DNA from: Rhynchospora pubera | Taxonomy: Eukaryota; Streptophyta; Magnoliopsida; Poales; Cyperaceae | DNA length: 64,000 nt | Reading direction: 5' to 3' | NCBI GenBank assembly: GCA_028095005.1 | Contig: CM051460.1 | Span: 160,203,461 to 160,267,460, forward strand | Shown: piece by piece, positions 42,308 to 54,315 of the stretch | Position numbering within the stretch: the stretch's first letter is position 1 | Layout of the letters: each line of letters opens with the position of its first letter | Made by a program: the position numbers and the translations under genes | Notes under the pieces: model-generated | What the model was told of the DNA's origin: nothing | The model's input: only the letters and a program-made list of their open reading frames with translations | Database searches by the model: none

Positions 42308-43982
42308 TGATGTACGGTTTTCGTACTTGATTTTCAGCCAGAATAAGCCCCTAAATTCGTTCAAATTACTTGTGTTTTTACTCATTTTCCTTTAAATTGT
42401 GCTAATGTTAGATGTAGGAAAGTTCAGCCGTAGCCCGGCAAGTTTTTTATACAGGTTCATCACACTTTGGCGCGAAAAAAGGAGAAAATCGACTAAGTTG
42501 CACAAATCCAGCAAGATGGAACGGGCCGCCCCAATCATAGGACGGGTCGTCCCACCTCAGTGCAAACGCAGGCAGAGGGAATTCAGACGACGCATTCAGC
42601 CCATGCTGGGACGGGCCGCCCCATGTTTAGACCAGGCCGTCCCAGTCCACGACCAGGCCAGAGAGTTATTTCGAGAATGCCAAATATAGAGTGCCTGATT
42701 TGGTGAGGCGGTTTCTTCAGTTTCCACCGCCTTTCTGGGCCACTATGCCACGTTTTGGAGCTTCCCAAGAGGCCTATATAAGCTCTGTCCTGGCTCCAAG
42801 TCAGGAGAGTCGAAATTTGCTAAGTTTGGAGAGCCAGAAAGGAGCAAGGCAACCACCCTGTCGAGACGGCCATCCACCAGCCTGAGACGCACCGCCCCAG
42901 GATCAGGACGGCCCGCCCCAGACAGGACAGAGCTTAGGAGATAGACGATTTTCAAGCACATCTTGTTGTAACTTGGTTTTTCTTTCTTTTTCTTTGTGTT
43001 TTTGTATGATGAAACCTGCTTTTTCTTGCATGGAGTAGTTTAGTTTAGGGGCTATGGTTCGATAACTTTTCTTTTAGTTGTTTGTTTTGTTTGAATACTT
43101 GATTAGTTGCTAAGTTAAAGTTGCGTTTTGATTTCTGCAATTTAATTCTATCTTTTTGTTGCAAATTGTTAATGTTAGATCTGATTATTGCGTTAAACAA
43201 AGGCCTAGTTTAATTGTCAAAGAAAAGTCAATCTGCAATAACAAACAAACACTTAGATCAATTAGGTAGGCGATATCTGAAAGGATTTAACCAAACTTCA
43301 AGTAATTAGAAGTTTTACTCAACAAACCGAGAGGTTGAGAGTTTACCAAGACCCAGAAATCAATTAGAAACACCTAAACCAAGAAACGAGAGTTGAAATT
43401 TAGGAGCTTTTAGGATTTATCAAACAGAACCCCACAACTTGACCTGAACGAGAGTTAGAGCGCAAGTCTGTAGGTTAGGTTTGGTCCAATTCACGCAAAA
43501 ACACTCAGCAAATAATTAAGTAAGATGACAAGACAAACATCGGATGATTGGAACGGCCCGTTCCAAGGTCAGGACGGACCGCCCGAGAGGGGGCGTCCTG
43601 GCCTAGAACGGACAGTTCCAGCCATTTGACAGGGTTAGGACGGCCCGTTCCAGAGATGGAACGGTCCGTCCCAACCTTGACAGACAGGAAAAGTTAGACA
43701 ACCTGAACCCCTAATCATTAGTTAATTGTTTAAACTTTCAATTGGATAAAGTCTTTTTCTAGGAAATTATAATTTTAAATTCTGTAACTGCAACTCACCT
43801 TCAGTTTGATCTGTTTGAAATTTGAATTGTTTATTTAATTAAAAGAATTTAAATTAATACGAATTGTTTAAACTTAGGAAAGGAATAGTCCGTCCCCGTG
43901 ATTCGACCCTTAAACTACACTGCAAACGAATTAGTATCGGTTTTTAAGGAATTAATTTGACCAGTACCCTCAGCACCGATCA
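42308..43982 (+). repeat. Athila-type right LTR
   Basis: 1675 bp. Apart from one C/T change near 43509, no difference from the left LTR was noticed. It is followed by the second GGGCC duplication (43983-43987). Confidence 0.95.
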
Positions 43983-43987
43983 GGGCC

Positions 43988-46644
43988 CAAAGGATGTTCT
44001 TGCCGTGAGTGACAAGAGCAAGAAGATCAAGAAGCGAGGCCGTAAAGCCAAGAAGGGCAAAGGCCCGGTGACGCCCCAAGGTCCGGCCAAGGGTGCTCCC
44101 GTGGGTTCCAAGAAGAAGAAGAACCCGGCCACTCCCGAGACCGTTTGCTACTATTGTAGCAACAAGGGTCATTGGAGGAGAAACTGCCCCAAGTACCTTG
44201 CCGACAAGAAGGCGGGAACCGTCCAACCTTCTTCTTCAGGTATATTTGTCATCGAAACCCTTCTCGCTACCTCTAACACCGATTGGGTATTCGATACCGG
44301 TTCGTGTGCTCACATTTGTCGAAATGTGCAGGTCCTAAAGAATAGGAGGCGGCTCGAGAAAGGTGAAGTTCAACTCCGCGTCGGGAATGGCACGTGCATC
44401 TCCGCTATGGCCATTGGGAACGTGGATTTAACTTTACCTTCTGGTTTTGTGTTGGAACTAAAAGATTTATTTTTGGTTCCCTCTATCACTCGAAACATTA
44501 TCTCTATCTCTTGTTTGGACATGGATGGTTTTGATGTTGTAATAAAGAACAAGTTGTTGACCTTGTTTCGAAATGAAGTTCGTTTTTGTGATGCGCATTT
44601 ATTGAATGGTCTTTATGTGCTTGATTCTAGCGGACTTATCTTGAGTGTTGAGAATGACAATAGGAAACGTAAGATTTCACATGAGAATGCAACTTTGATG
44701 TGGCATTGCCGCTTAGGTCATATCAATGAGAAACGCATCAAATGATTACAAACCGTTGGTCTCTTGGATCAATTCGCTTTCGAGCCAATTGACACATGCG
44801 AATCTTGTTTGATGGGAAAGATGACCAAAGCGCCTTTTCCTAACAAAGGAACAAGGGAAAATGACTTATTAGACCTTGTACATACTGATGTATGTGGACC
44901 TATGAGCATTTGTGCACGTGGTGGTTATTCATACTTCATCACATTCACTGACGATCATAGTAGATACGGGTATAACTACTTGATGCGTCACAAATCCGAA
45001 TCCTTTGACAAGTTCAAAGAATTTAAGAATGAAGTTGAAAACCAACTTGGTCGAAAGATCAAGGTCTTACGATCCGATCGAGGTGGTGAGTACTTGAGCC
45101 ATGAATTTGGCAACTATCTAAAGGAGTGTGGAATCGTTCCACAACTCACTCCACCCGGAACACCACAATGGAATGGTGTATTCGAAAGGAGGAATCGAAC
45201 TTTGCTTGACATGGTTCGATCAATGATGAGCCAAGCCGATTTGCCTATGTCCTTTTGGGGATACGCCCTTGAAACCGCAACTTTTACATTAAACCGTGTT
45301 CCATCAAAGTCCGTTGAGAAGACGCCCTATAAGCTTTGGTTTAAGAAGAAACCGAGCATGTCGTTTCTCAAGATTTGGGGTTGTGAAGCTTATGTGAAAA
45401 GGCTAGTGAGCGATAAGTTTGGACCCAAATCGGACAAATGTCATTTCGTAGGATACCCTAAGGAAACGAAGGGTTACTACTTCTATAACCGCAACGAGAA
45501 CAAGATAGTTGTTGCTCGTTATGGTGTGTTCTTGGAGAAAGAATTTCTCTCAAGAAGAAGTAGTGGGAGCAACGTGGTGATTGAAGAAATTCAAGAACCG
45601 CAACAACAAAGCATGCCTCAAGTAGGCAATGTAGTTGTTCCCAATATGGTGCCAAATGAGGTTGCACAAAATGAGGATGCACCAAATGAGATTGTAGCCG
45701 AACCCATTCCACAAGTTGTTGTGGAAGAAGAGGTTCACGAACAAGCTCCCTCAAATGAAAACTCAAACATATCGCGAGTCGATGATGTTGAGGAAGCACC
45801 TTCACTTGAAGTTCAAGAACAAAGTCCACAAACCGTTGTGGAACAAGTTCAAGAACCTCAAGCGTATACCCTACGAAGATCGGCAAGGCCAAGTCGTCCA
45901 CCTATAAGATATTTAGGTTTGCACGACGTTCTCGTCATGGAGAACGATGAGCCTTTGACCATTGATGACATGAGAAAGAAACCCGACTCCAAGGAATGGC
46001 TAAAAGCCATGGAATTCGAAATGCAATCCATGTATGACAACAAGGTATGGACCTTGGTTGACCTTCCCAACGGAGTAAAACCCGTTGAGAACAAATGGAT
46101 CTTTAAGAGAAAGGTCGACATGGATGGCAACTTGACCATTTACAAAGCACGACTTGTAGCGAAAGGTTACAAGCAAATTCATGGTATTGACTATGAAGAA
46201 ACCTTCTCGCCCGTCGTCATGTTCAAGTCAATTCGGATCATGTTAGCAATTGCCGCATTCCATGATTATGAGATTTGGCAAATGGATGTCAAAACCGCCT
46301 TCCTAAATGGAAATTTGGAAGAGGATGTGTATATGACACAACCCGAGTGTTTTGTGGATCCAAAGAATGCTAACAAAGTATGCAAGCTTCAACGATCCAT
46401 TTATGGATTGAAACAAGCATCAAGGAGTTGGAACAAGCGCTTTGATGAGGAAGTCAAGAAATTAAACTTCTCTCAAAGTGAAAAGGAACCTTGTGTCTAC
46501 AAGAGGTTTAGTGGGAGCGTGGTTGTGTTTCTTGTTCTATATGTTGACGATATACTCTTGATCGGGAATGATATTCCCGAATTGAATGCAGTCAAGGATT
46601 CATTAAAGAAAGTGTTCTCAATGAAAGACTTGGGCGAAGCCGCC
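43988..46644 (+). pseudogene. copia gag C-terminus, protease, integrase and reverse transcriptase
   Basis: This continues the copia polyprotein after the first insertion. Visible in order are a Lys-rich basic run, zinc knuckle CYYCSNKGHWRRNC (44146), protease WVFDTGSCAHIC (44286), the integrase zinc finger around 44700-44805, integrase core (HTDVCGP, FTDDHSRYGY, FERRNRTLLD), and reverse transcriptase (MDVKTAFLNGNLEEDVYM, LYVDDILLIG). A single TGA at 44743-44745 lies within the integrase zinc-finger region, where a sense codon is expected, so the polyprotein is truncated there. The frame is otherwise open until the CCGCC target duplication at 46640-46644, where the second element is inserted. 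Confidence 0.93.
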
Positions 46645-49600
46645 TGATATAGCATTTATATATATGGTATTTGGCCGGACTTAACCCTAAAATTATAACC
46701 TTAACTCTTGAAATTGTGTGCTTTTCAGTTTGGATTTGTAGGATTTGGTACTGTTTTTGGTTTGTCTTTGAATTTCAGGGATTTGGAGCAAAAACAACGG
46801 AAATCGGCACATTTCGGCGCTACAAGTGATCTGGTGCGGCCTACATCAACCCTGTGCGGCAAACACCTTCGCTGTGACGATGACCGTCTGGTGGTTTTGA
46901 TCACTGGGGTTGCGATGAGCTTTATCTTAAGTCATAAACGGAGCACTAGACTCGGTCGTGCTAGTATTCCGGTATGACTTTCTGAATTTCATAATATTAT
47001 CCATGCCTTCAGGGATTTGATCATGAGCCTTTGAGCCTCTGCCGGAACGGCTTTTCTCCATAGTATCCAGGAGAGAATAATGGTAGGAATATATTTGGTA
47101 GGGTTTTTAGTGGTGATGATTAGCCAAATAGATTCCCTTTATTTTTCTGAGCTTTCAGGATTTTTCCTCATATTTTTCTGAACCTCCTGTGATTTTTCAT
47201 GGATTTTTAAAGGTTGCTGGATTTTTAAATAAATATAAGGTTGAGATGGCAATTTGTGATTGGCCAGAGCTTAAAATATGGTTTTAAAATGTTCTGTTCG
47301 GATTTTGGTTATGGTTTTGGCATGACTGTATTCTCCATATTTTTCTGGATCCGTAGAAATTTGGTTTGGATTTTTCTGAGTTACGGTTGAATTTCTATGA
47401 ATTTTTGAACTTCCAGCAATAAAATAATGCCACATCAGCAGAAGTACCACGTGTCATGTTTTAATTGGTCCACGCCAGCGGAGAGAAAAGAGATCAGCAG
47501 CGACATCAGCTGGGAGGGAGGGGACACATGGCGTGTTCTGATTGGTTGTCAGTGGGTTATTACACCGTGTTGACTCGCCACACGAAAAGTGCCACAAAAG
47601 ATCGTCAAAGTTGGGACGATTTCTATTTAAACCATTTGATTGCCTCCATACGTCTGGTGTTTAGTGGAGACGCTAATACCTTCGCCTGTGGGTCCCGTTG
47701 TCAGTGGGATCTGGTGGCCGTTGTTGGTGCACCACGTTTACACAGATTAGGGATTGAAATCCCTTTCTCCCTTACTTTCTTCCTCCTTCTCTCGTCGTTC
47801 TGTCGATGGAGAAACCGCCATGGCTGCGCGATTGGCGCGACTGGGTGGCTGTCAGGCATCGGTATGAGATCGTAAGAGATCGTCAGGCTCTCCTGATGTG
47901 GTGGGATCCATCAGTCGAGCTTGGCTCTGTCTCCTATACTGTAATCATCCCATCCCTAATCGGCTAGGGTTTGACGAGGCTCAACGGCGATTCTAGGCCT
48001 CCTGTGTTTGTTGAACCAAAGTGGCGCGCCTGAGGGCATCGTGAGGGATCCACCAGGCTTGGAATATTTTCAATTTGGTTGCCGACGCTCTCTAGCATAG
48101 CGCTATACCTCAGCCATGGTCTGCCATGGCGGTGAATTGGTCGATACAGTTGACTGGCCATGGTGGGGGTCAAATAAGATGTCTATGAGCTTGGTGACAG
48201 ATGCAGGAAGGTGATTGTATCGTCAATTTGGCAGCCGAGTGCCTTCATCTCAGAGTTACTCCTCAATTTTGATTTAGCCATGGTGATAAGCTGTAGGCTG
48301 GCCTTCCTTTGATTGCCATCACATCCTGGCAGTGTTGGGGGTTGATTGGGGATCGAGGGGTGTATTGGCATGCCCCTGAAAGTATGTGGCTCCTTTGTTG
48401 TATTATGAGGCCATGGCAATATGAGGCTCCTCCTTGATTTGGGTCTGTCTATGATGGCTGTGATGAGACCTCTTTGCATCAACTTGAAATGGGATGAAGG
48501 TGTGTGAGAGAGTGATAGCTTGTATCTGAGACATACCAAGCCATCAAACTAACACGATAGAACCTTTATTACACGGCTTCTCCTTGACATGGCCTAGGTT
48601 GAAGTGGCTGTCTCTCTCAATGCAAGGGCAAGTTGAGATGTGCATGACTCCATGAAGCTCCATAACCTGCTGTCCTTTGTTAATTTTTTTTTTTTTTATC
48701 TGCTGTCCTCTTTCTTTTAAAAAGAAATCTTCTATTCAGACCTGCTGTCCTTGTTGTTCATGCTTGTCCTTGTTGTTGTCCACATTTTCATATTTTTGTT
48801 TTATATAATGATTTGCTCGATATTAGGTATGCATATTTCAGTTATAAAATAGCCTACTTTAACATGGTTTCTTATATTATAGCTGATGTAAACATGATTT
48901 CTAGTCTACATGAGTACAGAATATAAAAGCATGATATAAAAATGAGAATGAGTTTTGGTTGTTCCTTACATTGTTACTACTGCTTATGTTAGTTTTAATG
49001 CTTATGTTAGTTAAATGAACTTATGTACATATTTACATAAAACGTTTTATTAGTTGCTCCTTACATTTTTGCTATGTGTTCATGAACCAGAAAAGTATAT
49101 AAAGGAAAAGAGATGAGTTACAAAAGGGAAGGAAAGCTTCTTACTTCACTTACTCAAATTACACAAAAGAGTAGTACAGATGGTTGATCACAACTGAAAA
49201 TATGAAGCTATTGCTTCTACTAACACTTTTTTTTTGTTTTTTTTTGTAGCTATCCTAAAAAAATACTCTCTTCCTTTCTCAAAATACAAAATATATGTGT
49301 TTTATGTCTTGTGTGATCTCTGGACCAAAGCTTGATTGCTGGAATGTGAGTGTGTTTTTCCTTGTATCTCTCTCTTATGTTCTATCTGCATGGCTCTGAA
49401 GTGTCCCTTTTATAGGGGATTCGAATGGGTGCTGTAGATGGCACCAATTATGTGCCTCTTGAGAGGATTTGACAATTATGCCCCTGGTGGGTATTTCAGT
49501 CATTTCATTCTCCATTTGAATAGGTTCTAACTGTGTACCAGTCCCCCAATCATCATTCCTTGATTATTTAACTTCTGGCGCCAAGGTTAATTTTCATTCA

Positions 49601-51494
49601 TCTTCAGTTTTTTCCTTTTTGACTGTTTCCAGTAAATAGTGCACCTGAATTTCTCTTGAGCTTTGCAATTCCATCCAAGGTAGCCTCTTAGCTTCCTTGA
49701 TATATCTGATGTACCAGATTAGATTTGGGAACCACATGGCTGTTCCTCCATCATCACTTAACCCTCTTCATTGTTATAAAATTTGTCATTGTAAAATGTG
49801 ACTTGTTCCTCTTTTTTTTATTAGGGAAATGTGGCTGTTTTCAAAATTTTCTCATGCATTGAGTTTCTTTAGTTTAGTGAGTCCTTTTCATTATCATTTC
49901 TCTTTTCTCCTTTTATTAACTCAACACTATCTCCTTTTTATTATATCAGTTTTCAATCCATTCATCCTTGCTTTTCTGTTTTCTCTTTTTTTATGTCATC
50001 CCATCAAAACTCCTATTTCTGGAAACACTATCACTTGAGAACCATGCTATCATGGCTTTATCTCCCCAATATCATAATTTAACCAAACCAGTAGCAATGT
50101 AAATGACTCTCTGGGTTTAATTAATGGCCAACTCCACTTGCTTTAGCCACATCAGCTTGGGATGCGCGATTGTCACAATGCCATGATTTCAAAATTCTGA
50201 TGCACTGTCTTTCTAAATTGATCAAACATCATTACTAAAGTGAGCCCTAGTAATTTGATCTGACCCATCTCAGACTCGATGCCCTGGAGTAGGTGACTAT
50301 TCATGATTTCAGAATCCTGCTTCGCGAGTGAGAGTCCATGATTACTTCCCAATCCAGAGTTCTACCTTGTTGTCCCCTCAAATTAATGCCCCATGGCTTA
50401 AATTGATGCTCTGTAGCTTAGTACATACTCATCCTTATCGCCATTCAACAGTGTTTCCATGTTCTCATGGCTCCATTTTCTCTAGTCTTCATCATTGTAA
50501 GTTTGAATTTGCCATCATATCGAGTTGATCAGAGAGGAAGTTGGGTGAGTTTCTGACGAGATTCTCGCTGTCTATTGTCAGTTGGTGATAAATGATAGGA
50601 GTAGGGAGCGGTGTAGAGTAGGGAGCGGCGTAGCTTGTTAGGCGTGAGCGTTTGTTTCGCGTGAGATGCGGAGAAACTGTCGGAAGAGAAAGCACAGGGA
50701 CGAGTGGGAGAGAAGATGAGTTACTGGGCTTCTCTTCTCTGTTTGGGCCGTGATCCTCCTTTTATTTTGTATTTTACTTCTGAATTGGATACGGGCCAAT
50801 ATGGGCTGTTGCGGGTCGAAATTTATTTGTGAGAAGACTTTGTTTCTAACCCAGCTTGTATAATCCAGTCCATGCACGAATCTTGATATATCCATATCCA
50901 TTCAACACGATAATTGTGCCGACTTCATACATAACTTCGCATAATTATATAATTTTCACACAACACTCGCATGAAATTATATGGCCATTTATATCATATT
51001 TTCGAAGCATGACTAACGGTCCATATCACACCATTATGCTAATAGCATTACTGGTCGTTGCTTGATTTCGAATACGCATTCCCGACTAAACCCGGGATAA
51101 TTCCTTGGTAATTTATTCGTGCATCAGATGTCTGGTTTGACCATTTAAATAGACACAGGATCCACTCGCAGATTGACCAGGAAATTATGACAATATTTAA
51201 GGGGTCAACAAAGTAAAACTGAAACCCTAGGACACTTTCATTGCATATTTTATCACCAAAACACCTAAAATTGTTAGTTGTTTGTCTCTATTTTGTTTGT
51301 CTATTAGTTGATTGTCTTTGATAATTGTTAGTTTAAGCCTAAACCCTTCATTTGATTGTCTAGATTTTGTGAATAAGTAAGGTTTAGTACTCAATCTACC
51401 GTCCCTGTGGATTCGACCCCTAACCACATCCAACGATTTACCGTACGCTTGCGGTATTTTTAGGACCAATTAGGGTATTATTAGCTACACACCA
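46645..51494 (+). repeat. left LTR, rearranged (4850 bp)
   Basis: The first 225 or so bases (to about 46870, CGGCAAACACCT) and the last 280 or so (from about 51212, AGTAAAACTGAAACCC) match the right LTR with about three differences noticed. The middle does not match at all. It replaces about 1475 bases that in the right LTR contain the TATA box and the TGTGCGG words. Confidence 0.85.
46873..51207. mobile_element. foreign segment in the left LTR, possible solo LTR
   Basis: The segment of about 4.3 kb could run from TGTGACGATG (46873) to GGGGTCAACA (51207), which is TG...CA as in an LTR. TGTGACGA starts are common in plant gypsy LTRs. It contains a plus-strand TATTTAAACC near 47626 and a minus-strand TATA (CCCCTATAAAAGGG, near 49415). 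No protein domains were seen in its frames, including 47465-47875. No matching target duplication was found, and host LTR sequence is missing at the junction. Insertion plus deletion, or recombination, would explain it. Confidence 0.4.
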
Positions 51495-51501
51495 AGCTTT
51501 T

Positions 51502-51519
51502 TGTCACCGTTGCCGGGGA
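51502..51519 (+). promoter_or_regulatory. primer-binding site, tRNA-Asp type
   Basis: TGTCACCGTTGCCGGGGA matches the Athila-type PBS at 31608 in 16 of 18 positions. The two changes are near its 5' end. Confidence 0.8.
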
Positions 51520-51621
51520 CGGTGTTGATATTAAAACTTACTTGAGTAGCAAGAGACTAGACCTTGTATCATTTTTCTTATTTTTCTTCATAAAAAAATA
51601 GAAAAATTCACTTGCATCACC

Positions 51622-53139
51622 ATGTTCCATTCTTTTCAGAGATTTGAGCAAGAAATGGAGGATAATTGGAGTGATGAAGAAGATCCTTTGGCCCAACTCA
51701 ATGAGAGAGTCGACCGCTTGATGAGACAAGCTCAAATTGAAGAAATGAAAAGAAGAGTGAGTCGATTGGAGAACCAATTCACAAACAAGAAAAACATGAG
51801 AATGGAAGGATCCAAGGAAGGATGGAGTCCACATAAAGATTCATACACTCACTACTCGAACCATTCAACACACAACATGATGGTACCCAATTCGGGCCAA
51901 ATCCAGGCTGCAGTGTACCCCGCACAGGCAACATTGTATCCCGCACAGTCAAGAGTGCACCCAACACAGAGCCCAGTGTACCCCGCACAGACAAGGGTGC
52001 ATCCCGCACAGTCAACAGTGAAGGCAAGGGTTCACTCCACACAAGGTCCAGTGCACTCCGCACACCCAAGAATGTATCCCGCACAGGCAGATATGTATCC
52101 CCCAAAGACAAGGGTGCACTCCACACAAGACCAAGTGTACCCCGCACGGTCAGAAATGTATCCCGCACAACCACCATCCTGGACTTCTCAACCACCAATT
52201 TGGCCTAAACAACAAGTTCAGTGCACCCAAGGCCTATTGTATCCCGCACAGGAAGGAGTGTACCCCGCATTGTACACCAACAGGGAAGAATTCGACTATG
52301 GTTTGACCTATAACTCTTGTTTTTCTTTGGATAATGAAGGTTCAATGTCTCAACTAGACTCTAGATTTACTTTCTTTACTGAAACTTATGATTCTCAATC
52401 ACCTTTGCAAATGCCAAGTTATGAATCATTGTTTGAAGATTTCATGGCTAGTCAAATAAAGAAACGTGAGGAAATTCTTGGAAGATTGAATTCTTTGTCA
52501 TCTAAGTTTGAGGCTTATACCACATTACTAGAAAAAATGGCAAAGACTATAATTTTCCAAGAAATGTGTCCTTCACAAAGTCTACATGGTGAACAAAATG
52601 CCAAAATGACATTGCAAAGTGATAGAGAATTGGAAAGTTTTAGTTCTCCCGTGTTGATTGGAGTTTGTTATGAGACGGATAGTGATGAAAGCACACAACT
52701 TGAAACAAATGAAGAACAAAAGAAAGTAGAAAAACCAAAATTTGTTGCACCTCCACCTAATATCCTTCAAAATTTCATTCCACTTAGATTACCATGCATT
52801 GTCAAACCTAATGAGTTAGAATTAAAGCATCCTCCAACAGATTCTATCATTAAAGAACTCGAGAAGATAGAAGATTGTGGTATCACTTTCAAAATCGAGG
52901 CATCCGACATGAAAAATTGCAAGTTCACCGAAATCAACTTGATCCCTCAACTTGTAGAATGCTTGGAGAGTCCCAATGCGATGAAGGGCAGCAAACCGCA
53001 CATCGAATATCACATCACAATCGAATCAACTATTAAGACAACCAAGAAGGAGCATACCAAGCATGTCTCAAGAGTCTTGCTCAACCATTTTTGGGTGAAC
53101 TATGATGCATTGACGGGGCATAAAGTGAAGATAAGATGA
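51622..53139 (+). CDS. 505-aa ORF of the non-autonomous element, unknown function
   Basis: This is the only long ORF of the element. Residues 1-55 are charged and probably coiled-coil (LNERVDRLMRQAQIEEMKRR). Residues about 95-220 are a low-complexity repeat of VYPAQ, VHPAQ, MYPAQ and VHSTQ units, encoded by the element's CCCGCACAG word. The middle has EEILGRLNSLSSKFEAYTTL, again coiled-coil-like. The C-terminal 120 residues look globular (PPPNILQNFIPLRLPCIVKP, LIPQLVECLES) and end GHKVKIR. No zinc knuckle, protease DSGA/DLGA or polymerase motif was found. Its position suggests a gag-like role, but sequence alone does not show it. The frame is intact. Confidence 0.8.
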   Translation: MFHSFQRFEQEMEDNWSDEEDPLAQLNERVDRLMRQAQIEEMKRRVSRLENQFTNKKNMRMEGSKEGWSPHKDSYTHYSNHSTHNMMVPNSGQIQAAVYPAQATLYPAQSRVHPTQSPVYPAQTRVHPAQSTVKARVHSTQGPVHSAHPRMYPAQADMYPPKTRVHSTQDQVYPARSEMYPAQPPSWTSQPPIWPKQQVQCTQGLLYPAQEGVYPALYTNREEFDYGLTYNSCFSLDNEGSMSQLDSRFTFFTETYDSQSPLQMPSYESLFEDFMASQIKKREEILGRLNSLSSKFEAYTTLLEKMAKTIIFQEMCPSQSLHGEQNAKMTLQSDRELESFSSPVLIGVCYETDSDESTQLETNEEQKKVEKPKFVAPPPNILQNFIPLRLPCIVKPNELELKHPPTDSIIKELEKIEDCGITFKIEASDMKNCKFTEINLIPQLVECLESPNAMKGSKPHIEYHITIESTIKTTKKEHTKHVSRVLLNHFWVNYDALTGHKVKIR

Positions 53140-53179
53140 GAAGAAAGGTGGTCAAGCTAGTGACCTTAAACAAGCGCTT

Positions 53180-53197
53180 CTTGGGAGGCAACCCAAG
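53180..53197 (+). terminator. conserved hairpin after the ORF
   Basis: CTTGGGAGGCAACCCAAG, 41 bases after the stop, is identical to 37660-37677, and the preceding GACCTTAAA.AAGCGCTT is shared too. Confidence 0.6.
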
Positions 53198-53579
53198 ACT
53201 CTAAAACTCTTCTCTTTATTTTAAATTTCAGTTTTGAAAATTTTAGAAAAAACAATAAAAATCTGAAAATGAAAAAAAGTAAAAAACACAAAAAGTTTAG
53301 GTTTGTTTTAATTTAGTTTTCTGTTTTTAAAGAAATAGAAAAGAAAAAGAAAAACCGGGCATAATCAATGGATTCGAAATTTCAACTTGTTTCTCGAGGT
53401 GGGGAATTATCAATGTCATTGGGTTATTTTTTGTGTGTAAATTTCAGGTTTGATTAATTGTGGATGTCCCCGGACGAGTCGTACTAGAGCACCATGAGGC
53501 AAGAAGCGATGAAAACCTGCCTCGGTACGACCTCACACGAGTTGTCCGCTGCAATTTATTCAACCGGCACGATTTGAGC

Positions 53580-54130
53580 GTTGAATTGCCACATTGAACC
53601 AAGGAATCAACACTGTGCGGCTTACACAACTCCAATTGTGCGGGTGGGAGAGCATTCACAAGCCACAGGTTCAACATGCCGCATCAAAATCCAGCACTAT
53701 GCGGGCAACAGACCCCATTGTGCGGGTGACGGACCCTCCTGTGCGGGCAACATCATGCCTTTGTTCCCCGCACAGCTTGTAAAAAGCCACACTAGAGAGC
53801 AATTTCCACCCAGTATACTCCGCACAAGCCAAAATTGTTGCCCGCACAATGCTCATTTTTACCCAACCCGAGAGCAACTCAAGTCAGTGTACTCCGCACA
53901 TGCCAAAATTGTTGCCCGCACAATGGTCATTTTGACTCAATCCGAGAGCAACTAAGTCCAGTGCACTCCTCGCAACACACCTTAGTCCAGTGCACTCCGC
54001 ACAACACACCTTGTAGCCCTCACAGGTCTCATTTTGACACAATCCGAGGGCAATTTAGACCATTGTAGCCCGCACAACTGACCTTTGTATCCCGTGCACT
54101 GCCAAAATCACTGCTCTACTTGCCGCTGCT
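53580..54130 (+). repeat. cluster of TGCGGG / CCGCACA words
   Basis: More than fifteen copies of TGTGCGG-type or inverted CCGCACA-type words occur in about 550 bases of untranslated DNA. Longer duplications also appear, such as CAAAATTGTTGCCCGCACAA at about 53829 and 53908. A few more lie at 54460-54495. Confidence 0.85.
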
Positions 54131-54315
54131 CCACCAAATCCTGAAAACTTACAGTGCCGATCATGTGCTGCACACATCCAATTGCGCTCCAATTGCCGCA
54201 AGCCACTACTACTTAGTGCCTATCACCACACCGATCGCCAATTTGGTATGTTTTCAATTGCCTTCTCTTTATTTTATTTGTGGTGATGTGTAGCATTGAG
54301 GACAATGCTTTGTTC

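Larger units (their letters stand above)
29928..43982 (+). mobile_element. Athila-type Ty3/gypsy retrotransposon, nearly intact
   Basis: This 14,055-bp element has 1675-bp LTRs (29928-31602 and 42308-43982; TGATGTACGG...CACCGATCA), flanked by GGGCC on both sides. The only LTR difference noticed is T at 31149 versus C at 43509, so it inserted recently. The order is PBS (tRNA-Asp type), gag-pol in one uninterrupted frame, spacer, env-like/ATHILA ORF, a long 3' region and PPT. It carries many copies of a GGAACGGnCCGyCCCA word. By its ORFs, ends and LTRs it looks capable of movement, although expression cannot be judged. Confidence 0.95.

Noticed and set aside
47465..47875. 136-codon frame in the left LTR as a captured gene
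   Set aside because: It overlaps a promoter-like TATTTAAACC region, has no recognisable motif, and lies in a segment better explained as LTR or repeat DNA.
51900..52270. CRISPR-like array suggested by the regular CCCGCACAG words
   Set aside because: The repeats are short, variable, lie within a plant retrotransposon ORF and have no uniform spacers.
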